A DNA stretch of 64,000 nucleotides from positions 55,207,457-55,271,456 of the forward strand of contig NC_079215.1 in assembly GCF_029633865.1 (NCBI RefSeq), read 5' to 3'. The DNA comes from Lampris incognitus. Lineage: Eukaryota; Chordata; Actinopteri; Lampriformes; Lampridae. Under the pieces are notes generated by a model, which saw only the letters and a program-made list of their open reading frames with translations, ran no database searches and was not told the origin of the DNA. Positions 54,692 to 64,000 of the stretch are shown piece after piece. Within the stretch, counting starts at the first letter, position 1. Each line of letters opens with the position of its first letter. The translations under genes and the position numbers were made by a program.

Positions 54692-57387
54692 ATGGCATAT
54701 CGATCCCTGCTTGTCCTTCTGTTCCTCCTTGCCCTGTCCATCTGTAGTACCCTCAGCCAAGACGCAGAGGTACCACCGACAGCATCAGGACAGCCCTCTG
54801 ACAGCCCACAGGAGGAAGAGGAGGGTGACTGGGGCCTCAGCTCCATCAGGGGCAGTTTTGAGACAGTCGGCAGCTACTTTGACTCCATGCTGGAGCTCCT
54901 GGGCGGGCGTGACGGAATGTGCCAGTACCGGTGTCGACACGGTAAATTGCTCGATCAACTAGGTTAAATGATAGGCTGCATTACTGCAATCCGTTTTCTA
55001 CACTCCGGAAATAGATTGTAACTTAAAATTAAAATGCAGAATATTCAGTAGCCTATAATGATGCAAATTAGTCCAACTTTGTGTGGTTTGTGTGTACAGG
55101 TGTGACATTTCTGTTGGTTTTGTGGTTAATAACCTGTGTGCTCTGACTGACCACCGATTTATTCCATACTTGGGTTGCAATTCTTCCGGAAGCCCAATAT
55201 GCGTGTAAAACTGATCGTAGGACGAGTCGAGGTCAGGATCCCCTGTATTTATTTATACGCGGAAATGCAATGATTCAATATCATCCAATGTGCTCCTAGA
55301 AGTAAGTCACTTGAGTTTTAGTAGGGTTGATTTACTCTCTTCTACCCCTTCATCATGAGAACAGAAACTGGGAGTGGACTGTGGCCTGGGCTGATAGGGT
55401 TCAAAGGGTGATTGGGGCGGTGCTCAAATGTCGTCTTGGGTTTAAAGTTGCATTTATGATGTGACATTTTTTTTTTACATTCGCGATATGATAATCATCA
55501 CACAGATATTCAAGATAGGTTACATAGTGAGATGTCAACTGTGTTGGTTTTGACATGGAGCATGGTTGTGTGCCGGCCTATAAAGGCATCAGGGCGGTCA
55601 CCGCAGGGGCAGTCATCACCTTCTGACACTTGGGTCACTTATCAAACAGCTTATATTTTCTGTCACAGTGCTTTCAAAAAGCATACACTTGATTGGATTA
55701 TCTGTCATTTTCAGGTAAAGCTCCTCTTCCGCGTCCAGACTTCCAGATGCCTGAGCCTGATGGATGCAGCACCTATTTTCTAGGCCTTCCTGTTCCAAAT
55801 GGAGTATGTATCTCGTGCAAGACGGTCATTTTGGCCGATTTGGATTTTCCAAGTTTAATAACAGAATTCTCCCTGAATTCTCCAAAAACAGCACATATTT
55901 GCATTTAAAACGAGTTTTAGGTCAATTGCACTAAAAAAAAATTTTTTTTTAAATTATAAGATCTACCTAAAACGACCATGGGCGGTCAAAATGGCCGCTC
56001 TTAATTTGCACGTGATGTCACTATTTATGACGTGTGTTGGTCGCGTCATTTCCTTCGTGAAGTTCGTCGCTCTGCCCTAGAAACACACCAGCGTTCTCCA
56101 GTGCAGAGCAATAAGCCTAAACTTGACTCCTGGTTATTTCCAACATGTCTGGTTACAGACGCACCACGACTACCACCGAGGCGTTGCAGCATTGACAGGC
56201 GTTGGACAACCGCCATTTTAAATTGTTTGAAAAATAGTATCAAAGTTGTTAAAATGTTATCAGTTAGTATAACAGACACACTAACATATGCATTAATATC
56301 TCAATTGGGTATTTATCTTGACAGAATATAGAGTTTAAAAACCGGCGGTCATATTGACCGCCCATGGTCGTTTTAGGGTAGGAGCGAAATCCCGGTCGTC
56401 CTGGTGTTAAATCACAAAGACAAGCCCTGTAAATGTATTACACTCGATAAATACGACTAAGAAGTTTCATGTATTTACTCTTCTGATGCAAAAAATGTAG
56501 CACATACACACTGACCCTTGCCATGTTTGCAGATGGACATGGGCATCCCTGCAATGACCAAATGCTGCAATCAGCTGGACATCTGTTACGACACCTGCGG
56601 CTCCAACAAGTACCGGTGTGACTCCAAATTCCGCTGGTGTCTTCACAGTATTTGCTCTGACCTCAAGAGGAGCCTGGGATTCGTTTCAAAAGTTGAAGGT
56701 CAGTATTTTGAGGCACTGCATCACAACCCCCCCCCCCCAGTGGCGCCCCCAGAAATTTTTCATCGGGGGGGGGGCCAAATGGGGCCACTGAAAATCTTGG
56801 GGGGGGTGGCACACCAAAACCAAAAGCCATGACTGAATTTTGGGAATTCCATGATGCTGCTGTAGTATACTGTATAGCCTAGTGGAAAACTGTCAATATG
56901 AGAGTTAAGAAAAATATACATTATTGATTTAAATGAACAGCACCTAATGCAAAATATCAGATAGAAACATATTATGCATAATCAGAAGCATATTCTGCAT
57001 ATGCCACTCGTGGCTGGGGGGGGGCAGCGGGGGGGGCAGGGATAGTATCAGGGTGGCCGTGGCCACTCCTGGCCACCCCTTGGGGGCACCACTGAACCCC
57101 CCCCCAAAAAAAACCCCAACAACAACCGCATACCATCCCTCAGACTTCACGGGTATGGTCTTCAGCAGCCACACCGCCCGTCTCTTCAAAATACTCAACG
57201 CTTTGGACGGCACTGAACGGCGACCACGTGTAAATGTGACTGCATGTGTGTCTCCCCTCTCCTCTTAGCATGTGAGACAGTAGCGGACACCCTGTTCAAC
57301 ACCGTGTGGACCCTGGGCTGCAGGCCTTACATGAACAGCCAGAGGGCAGCCTGCTATTGCGAAGGAGAAGAAAAGGACGAGCTTTAG
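54692..57387 (+). CDS. pla2g12b: Group XIIB secretory phospholipase A2-like protein
   Basis: Catalytically silent sPLA2 relative that acts in the ER lumen and, from work in mouse and zebrafish, supports lipoprotein export from liver and gut. Exons 54692-54941, 55715-55803, 56533-56698, 57269-57387 give 207 residues (human 195). Signal peptide about residues 1-23 ([14 protein letters not shown]), then an acidic linker, [13 protein letters not shown], and the Cys-rich core. At the active site the family CCxxHD reads CCNQLD (C124-D129): the catalytic His is Leu128, as in human PLA2G12B. The segment [20 protein letters not shown] is almost the same as in human. The C-terminus is EEKDEL, a standard ER retrieval signal. 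Orthology is clear. Introns 2 and 3 hold a MITE and G-rich runs. Confidence 0.96.
55966..56377. mobile_element. MITE, possibly piggyBac-type
   Basis: CCTAAAACGACCATGGGCGG (55966) and its complement ending at 56377 form arms of about 33 bp with two differences. No transposase; a TTAA lies outside the right arm at 56405. In intron 2 of pla2g12b. Confidence 0.65.
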
Positions 57388-57708
57388 ATCGGCACCAGAA
57401 CCCCATCTTATATTTATGAAAAAAAAAGAAAAGAAGATGGACTGGAGCATCACGTGAAATACGGGTCTTTGGATTGCAGTGTTACAAGAGACTGCCGTGT
57501 GACGACTTCTGTCATTTATTTGGAAGATATCGGTCTAGTTTGTTTGTCAAAGGCATCGATTTATTCTTTTACAAACACTGAACTTTTGTGTATGGGGGGG
57601 GGCATAGTGTGTTATCGCAATTCAAATCTGTATTCTCTAATTTCAGCATGTGATTTGAAAAGCTTATTAAAGATGTGGAACTGACAAACCACAGACCTGT
57701 TGTCTATG

Positions 57709-57714
57709 AATAAA
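57709..57714 (+). promoter_or_regulatory. Polyadenylation signal of pla2g12b
   Basis: AATAAA, 322 nt after the stop; an ATTAAA variant at 57664 is an alternative. Confidence 0.55.
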
Positions 57715-58875
57715 ACACAACTTCTCAAAATGCAAACCACAAGAAAGTGCACGAATACAAAGTGCAAGAGTTCAGCTAACATCTTGTGACCAGATTTCTT
57801 TATTAACAAGAACATTTACAAAAGGGACATTTTCCCCATTTGCAAACCCGCTTGTGAAAGAACAAGTAGCAAGATATGGGACAGGCTGTGTTTGAAGTCC
57901 ATTCTCAACTTTTACTCAAACTTAAACGGTAACACAGGAACGGGGGTTTCCCACACCCTTTTTAACTCAGAACTTTCATATTTGACGGGGGGATAAAACT
58001 CCAGTCCCCCTCACTGTTAACCGAAATATCTGACAACCTGATGTGACCATACGACTTTTGAATCACAAAACCACTTCCATCATTTATCACTGGCCCAGGA
58101 CAGGAGAGGTCAGACAGAACTGAGTGAAATTACAAGTTCGCAAAACGGTGACAATTTCAAATGTTTGATGATAACAGGGTTAATACCAGGCTTTAAAGAA
58201 AATAGCATCAAGTGTTGCACCACAACACCCCTAAGAAACGACAAATACTTGTTTGAATTTGAGGAGAAATTATGTCGGTACAAATCTGATAATATTCAAC
58301 CTTAGGGGTACTGGAAATACGGGTTTTTTTTTACTCTGCCAAGGGGAAAAACTTGCTTCATAGACACCATCCATACATTTCTAACACTCATGACTGAGTT
58401 GATGCCAAATGTAATCAATACTAATCAGACAGTTGAGGGCATTCCGAGGAAAATGGTTTACAATGATGAGATTTATGTCTTGAAATAGGGCTGTGACGTT
58501 GTATATCGTGACAATAGAAAAATGCCATCGTTTCATATTATGCGCTGTCGTTTATTTCATTTGCTGTGTTGCAGTCACTTTTGTCGAGTCCTTTAAATCC
58601 AAACTTAAAAGATCTTTTTGCCTTAGCCTACAATTAGTTGTGTTTTAAGTTGAGTGCTTCACAACTTGTGCTGCACGGCGGGTCGGTTTCTGTCTCAGTG
58701 AATTTACCAAGCGCTGTTCTGCCAACGAGATTACAGTGTATATAGATCGACTAAACTGTTCTCTTCTCACCGTTCTCTCTCTCCGAATGACGCCTTCCCC
58801 TTTCTCTTTTTCTGTGTGTGAATGGTGATGAGTCTCCCTTGTGTGCACGTGCAGTCTGTCCTCCTCCCAGGTCTC
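57715..58875. other. Intergenic sequence
   Basis: Between the ends of two converging genes. A stretch near 58490-58530 looks like an old hAT miniature edge (GGGCTGTGACGTTGTATATC). No exon or RNA gene seen. Confidence 0.35.
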
Positions 58876-59045
58876 CATGGTGATGGTGGCCGCCACCTGG
58901 ACACTGCTTGGCATCCCCCTCAACACTGGCGGCCTGTCCAGGGTGTCTGTCTACCCGCCTGCCGCCCAATGACTGCTGGGATAGGCTCCAGCCTCCCTGC
59001 GATCCTGAGAGCAGGATAAGCGGTTTGGATAATGGACGGGCAGAC
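58876..59045 (+). mobile_element. SINE family 2 3' part joined to a LINE-tail scrap
   Basis: 58920-59045 is the 3' portion of family 2 (GACTGCTGGGATAGGCTCCA, GAGAGCAGGATAAGCGG). 58876-58925 (TGGTGATGGTGG ... CTTGGCATCC) recurs at 59137-59205 as the start of the next repeat. Confidence 0.65.
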
Positions 59046-59129
59046 GGATATCCGATAAATCCACATAATTTTGTTATTCTGTTTCAATTTCATATCCTTC
59101 TCTCACTCAAGGGTGACTAAATTTTTTTT

Positions 59130-59510
59130 TTTTGACATGGTGATGGTGGATCACGTGGCTCAGGTCCACGTGATCCAGCGGCGTCTGGACACCGCTTGGC
59201 ATCCTCCTCATCATATTCTTCATATTTCTTATAATTCCATTATAATTCTGTTATCCTTTTTAAATGTTGTATTGTGTAAATTGTGCAAACACAACATCCG
59301 CTGCACATTGTCCATCTTGGGGGAGAGATCCCTCCTCTGTTGCTCTCCCTGAGATTTCTTCCTATTTGTTCTCCCTGTTAAAGGGTTTTTTGTTTTTTTT
59401 AGGGAGTTGTTCCTTATCCGATGTGAGGGTCTAAGGACAGGATGTGGAGTTGCTGTAAAGCCCCTTGAGGTAAATTTGAAATTTGTGATACTGGGCTAAT
59501 TGACTTGACT
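59130..59510 (+). mobile_element. LINE 3' UTR-type repeat
   Basis: Contains GAGATTTCTTCCTATTTG, CCCTGTTAAAGGGTT, CGATGTGAGGGTCTAAGGAC and AAAGCCCCTTGAGG ... GTGATACTGGGCTA, a common fish LINE tail. No ORF. Confidence 0.6.
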
Positions 59511-59733
59511 GGAAGGGAGGGGTGAGGTGTGGCTTAGATGTGTGTGTGTGTGTTTTGGAATCGCAGTAGCTCTGTCTGCCCTCTAGCGGACAGAAACAGC
59601 TTTAACACCGCTTTAAGCTAAGGAGCACATAAAATTGGCACTGTCAATTATTTTGTTTTAATTTTCTCAAATACTCAATCTCCTTTAAGTGGAATTTTTT
59701 TTAATCATGCCTTTAGGTTTGAATACACCAAAT

Positions 59734-59739
59734 TTTATT
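59734..59739 (-). promoter_or_regulatory. Polyadenylation signal of the ZNF318-like gene
   Basis: Minus-strand AATAAA about 130 nt after the stop. Confidence 0.5.
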
Positions 59740-59867
59740 ATTGGAATTAAAAAAAATATGTAAATAATGATCAAATTTCCATTCCATAAGCATCTTATAC
59801 ATAAACGTGTTAAAGGGGTTTTACTTACTTTAACCAATGCTTTAGGTTAGGAACAAGATGCTGCCAG

Positions 59868-62800
59868 TTACGTAACTTTGTGCTTCATCTTCTGATTAAA
59901 CTCTTCAAGCTGAAAATTTTGGTAAAAAAAATATTTGAATGAATTTGGATTTATACAAATACAAAGACAAAACAAAATGAATAAGAAAAAATAAAATGGA
60001 GAAAACTTAGATAGATAGGGAACATTTTTAAAACCGGGCAGTTATTGTAAAAATTAAGGGCATATAAATCGAGCTCACCTTTTTCTTCAAATTTGCCTTT
60101 ATATCCTCTTCAGTTAACAGTTCTGATTCCCGTGGTTTTGGTTTGACCACCGTGTGACCTTCTGATTCCTGTGTTTTTGGTTTGGCCCCCGTGGATGCCA
60201 TTGGCACCCCCAGACTGCCCAGAGAGCTGCAGCCCATAGCTGGATTGGTAGACATGTTGGCTTTTTTGAGGGCCTGCTTCTCTTTTCTCTGTTGCCTCCT
60301 TAACCTTCGATTTTGCATGTATTTATGCTTTGCCTTGCCCCTTGAAGATCTCTTCGATTTCGTAAGATGGATTAGATGATTGTGTTTGGTTAGTGACTGC
60401 TGAGTTTCGATGACCTTTAGACAACGTGACATTGACTGATTTCCATTTTGGCCCGTATTCTGTGCCAGGTCGGGTTTCACAGTCAAGAGAGAATGTGTGA
60501 GTGACAAGTTGTTCTTGGGCTCAGGGCAAGGATAAATAAGGTCAGGTGAAGCCGTAGAGCTGGTGAATTGATGTAAGGGATACTGCGAGTAAGGATATGT
60601 AGGATGGGAAGGGTAGGGGGTGGTGGTATGGGTGGTGTGCTGCCAGGCTGAGGGGTTGGCACCATTGAACGCCCCGCTTTGGTAGGCAGCATAACTGTAG
60701 TACTGGGCTGAGCTGTATTCTGGAAATGTAAACTGTGCAGCATGGTGAGGATAAAGACCTGTTGTGTTTTCAAGGTAAGGATTCTCAGCCAGTGAGCTTT
60801 CTTTTGAGTTGATTCCATCCACATCTCTGTCCCCATTTCCACCCCTCTCCCTGGAGTGACTGATTTCAGAAGTAAGCTTTTCCTTTCTGCTATCCTCAGA
60901 GACATTAGTAAGGGAACGCTGAACAGGAGCCAGGTTTGGAGTAACGCTGCCAGATACTGCGGTGGAGGAAGAGGAATGCCTGTGAATTCTTTGAGGGTTC
61001 GTCTGACATTTATCTCTCTCCTGTGAGTCATCACCCCTTTGTCCGTCGTCTTCCTTCTTACCGTATAGCCTTTCCTGGGTCCGCTCTGTTAATCTGTTTA
61101 GCTCATCTGCATCTATGCTCAACCCCAAAGTCTCAAGAATGTTCTGCAGCTGTCCCTGTTGCTCCTTTAGCCTCACTTGTCCCTGCTGCTCCTCAAGCCT
61201 CACTTCCTTCTCTTCCACTGCCGGGGGAGACCTCGATCTGCTCCTAGAGCCAAAATGACCACCCCCTTCACCTCCTATCTGGACATACTGCTCATCAGGA
61301 AGGTTGTGTTTGTCTTTGTGTGATCCCCATTGGTTGAGATGTTCAGCGCTCCTCTCTCTGCTTTTGGATAAACTACAACCCAGTTGGGGGGCTGCACTGT
61401 ATGACCCCTGACTCTCACTCCTGTAAAGTGCCTGTAATGTGCTCTTTAAAAAAGGAGGCTGAGTATGCAGGGGCTCTCCACTCATAGGGAGGGCTATACT
61501 GTCATCATTGACAATTTTGGTGAGCAGATTGACATCCACTCCTTTATTGAGAACACCGAGGAAGCGTTGAAATCCTTTGGCAACTGTACTCTCTTCCTCC
61601 ACTGCTGAGGTAGGGCAGTGGCTTGAAAGGTGTGGTTCAGAATCAGGGACCTTGCAAACACAGAGATTAAGCAAGATATTAGGCGAACACTGACCATTTG
61701 CTGTAGAGAGCAACCCATCCACCACACATTAACTCATATGAACACATGGGAGTTATGGCAGCAACCAGGCAGGATTTGTTCATTGTCTACTTACTTTATC
61801 ATGTGTGAAGTCCAAAGAATAGATTATCACAAAGAAAAGAGCATCAACTTCAGTTTGAAGTCTTTTTTTTATTTACTTTTTTTGTATGTCGCTAACCTAT
61901 GTTAGCATTACATAGACAAATTAGAAGATTCAAGAAGAAGTGGTGTCAAAAACTCTTACTAAGCAATACCTTCTTATAGTAACCCATTAAATCATGGACA
62001 TCTTGCTTTTTTTACATTTCCAGATGAGCTTGAAGAAGTATAGGGACTATTATTTAGTAATTTCAAATCAAAACTAGTTCAGTCATCTACAAAAATGTCA
62101 TGTTTTTACTTTTCATCCAATATGATTTAAGTGCCCTTAACGTAGACCCAATGGACACCACTTCACCCTCTAACATGGCAAGTCATAGCTATATTTGTAG
62201 AATTCATATTACGGCAGCCTATTCATATACCTGTTTTGGAGTTCAATGAGTCTGTTGAGACACTATGCAAGCAATAGTGAGATGGACAATGGATGGTTTG
62301 ATGAAGTAGTGCTAGCGTTTAACATATCAAAACATACGTACCTCCTCACTTATTTGCGGTGCCCATGAATTACTACATCGTTTCTTCATTAACTTCACTC
62401 TGAGTTTAAGGGGATGGTCCTCCTGCTTACTCATCTCTGTGAAACTGTTGGCTCCAGTGGATGACTGCACTAGAGACTTTAGGACCATCACAGTTAAGGA
62501 GACATTTATAAAGCTGTTGAATATATCCTGTGGAACACAGCCGGGCTAAGAACACTAATAAATATATACACTGTGTTACATTTAAACCATGGTAGATGGG
62601 GTAGTTTAGAGGGGGTGAACATAAAAATATTGTGTGGACAAGAATTGTGCTCCAAAAATGTATCTGGTCAATCTGTGCAACACTCACCTTTGAGGAATGA
62701 CCTTGAGGCCACCTTCGCCGTAAGATCAAATTCACCCTGTCTCTCAGAGTTGTGCCTTTCTCACCAGGCGTGGAATCAAATGAAGCTGGCTTCTTCATAA

Positions 62801-63272
62801 AGGAGCGAATGGCCCCATTTTCTTTTGTTAACTGTGTGAAGAGCTCATTACCGTTTCCAGACAAGTCAGCTTTACTATGTGAGAAATCATGTTGTAATTC
62901 CCCTGTAATAAGTGGCATCTTTAAGAGTGGCTCGACTTTTTTCAAACCAATAGCAGCTTTCTTGAGAACAATCTTCTCCTCCAGCTCTTGAAGCTCTTTC
63001 CTTTTCCTTGCCAGCTCCTGGTCTGGAGCACTCAACGTCAGCTGGTCGCCATTTAGGTCTTGCTCCTCGCCCACAGTGAGGCCCGCACACTCCTCCCTGT
63101 GTCGCTCATGACGGGAAGCGTTGCGTTGCTCCCGTTCTACTTGCCATCCCATGCTGGCGGGTGGGTCTTGATGGGCGTGGCTTCTTCCCCTTTCCCCAGA
63201 AGCAGTCCAGCGTTTTGGGTTGACGTCTCTCTGCGGTCTTCGCGGACTGCTTCCCACACCAACTGGATACAT
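59868..63272 (-). CDS. ZNF318-like protein, 5 exons here counted as 4 coding joints
   Basis: Probable nuclear protein related to the N-terminal part of ZNF318. Coding exons: 63272-62688, 62527-62342, 61650-60079, 59909-59868 (four coding exons, 794 residues; phases all zero). Visible parts: Arg-rich N-terminus starting MYPVGVGSSPRRP; coiled coil ELARKRKELQELEEKIVLKK (about residue 84-104); FQRFLGVLNKGVDVNLL (about 282); ILETLGLSIDADELN plus LTERTQERLYGKK (about 424-455), matching the LLKTIGLDI...ARTQERLHGKK box of ZNF318; a Tyr-rich PEYSSAQYYSYAAYQSG (about 560); a basic RRLRRQQRKEKQALKK (about 703). The C2H2 fingers of full ZNF318 are absent. The last exon adds LEEFNQKMKHKVT. Family match is good, the specific orthologue is not. 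Confidence 0.75.
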
Positions 63273-64000
63273 CGTTTATTTGTGTTTCAGCTCCCCGTCT
63301 ATTATAGCGGAGAGCTAAGTTTCCCCACACGTGTTTGTCCCAGGCGGTGCAACGCATTAGTATACCGTTGTTCTGCATCAAAGGGAAAACACAAACAAAA
63401 AAGTTGAACCACCCACATTAGCAAGCTGAATAGGTTGGCTCACGACATCTTTAGATTACGCAGTGAAAGGGAGGGCAAGACCGTGCCGAGCGCGAGCTAG
63501 AACCCCCCCCCCTAACGAGTTATGACAATAACCGCTAAGCAGAACACCACAGAAACCAAGTCAGTGGATTATCCAGTTAACGCTGTGGCCCGCAGCTAGC
63601 TAGCTAGCTAGTTAGCGCGACAGCTCCGTATTATAAACCCCAATATCGACGAGGCCACCTGTAGTTGGGTGTCTCGAAACTTTCTTCCGAGCTAATATAT
63701 TGAAAAACTTGAACCGGCTCGACGTCTTGCGTCAAGATAGCCCGCTGATACGTTTACCCACTGAGGCCGGTGAGGCGACGACCGCTCCGCTCCTCTCCTC
63801 TCCTCCAGTCTCACCGCCGAGAGAAAACCGCCATGACTTCAAAGGGGCAGACGGTCGTTTGACAATAACCCGCAAGGACGAGCTTCAGCGTCCATCCGCA
63901 GACTGTTTAAACGTGACATTTCTCATGTTATCCGACGAGACGGACGCTCGTATTTCGGTGGTGAGAGAAAAACCAAACAAACGAAAACAAAAGGGGGACA
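63273..64000 (-). promoter_or_regulatory. 5' UTR and promoter side of the ZNF318-like gene
   Basis: Upstream of the start ATG at 63272. From about 63470 it becomes richer in CG steps (for example GCCGGTGAGGCGACGACCGC near 63770), a likely promoter. GCTA repeats lie at 63597-63615. No exon for a divergent gene was found up to the window end. Confidence 0.45.

Noticed and set aside
60483-61034. 183-residue minus-strand frame
   Set aside because: Overlaps the large ZNF318-like exon in another frame; no family character.
1-64000. CRISPR array, operon or bacterial defence system
   Set aside because: No regular spacer array; the DNA is intron-rich vertebrate sequence.

Overview
The window is genomic DNA from a teleost fish. 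It has split vertebrate-type genes with GT-AG introns (plus one GC-AG and one AT-AC), vertebrate families with close human relatives (a leukocyte-type integrin alpha chain, PLA2G12B, a ZC3H8-type CCCH protein, a ZNF318-type protein), and a dense fish-type transposon load: Tc1, hAT, Penelope, L2, RTE, Gmr1-like gypsy elements and tRNA-derived SINEs. There are no bacterial operons, CRISPR arrays or rRNA genes. The track-style open frames catch only parts of the real genes, so exon edges were set by hand from splice signals and phase.

Layout. 1-28.9 kb: the 3' half of an integrin alpha gene on the + strand, 13 exons from 3099 to 28747. Its 16.7 kb intron (3418-20119) holds a Penelope-like element, a Gmr1-like LTR retrotransposon, a hAT relic and several SINEs; later introns hold a Tc1 element, MITEs and a miniature LTR element. 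29-43 kb: no host gene seen, only transposon remains (large MITE, L1-like, LTR fragments, two solo LTRs, L2 and RTE LINEs, SINEs). 43.0-49.7 kb: a ten-exon ZC3H8-like gene on the - strand. 49.9-54.6 kb: MITEs, LINE pieces and a second miniature LTR element. 54.7-57.4 kb: pla2g12b on the + strand, four exons. 59.9-63.3 kb: a ZNF318-like gene on the - strand, five exons, with its promoter side at 63.3-64 kb.

The four host genes are not an operon and share no obvious pathway: one is cell-surface adhesion, one is ER/secretory lipid handling, and two are probably nuclear. The strongest less-ordinary signals are: (1) a small LTR-retrotransposon family of about 130-bp LTRs carrying a tRNA-like module, seen as two complete miniature elements (about 370-390 bp, tRNA-Leu primer sites) and two solo LTRs with 4-bp target duplications; (2) consecutive GC-AG and U12-type AT-AC introns inside the CCCH finger array of the ZC3H8-like gene; (3) five copies of a short aromatic-x-x-Leu-Phe motif in that same protein; (4) a gypsy element with integrase encoded before reverse transcriptase and a SCAN-like gag (Gmr1 type).
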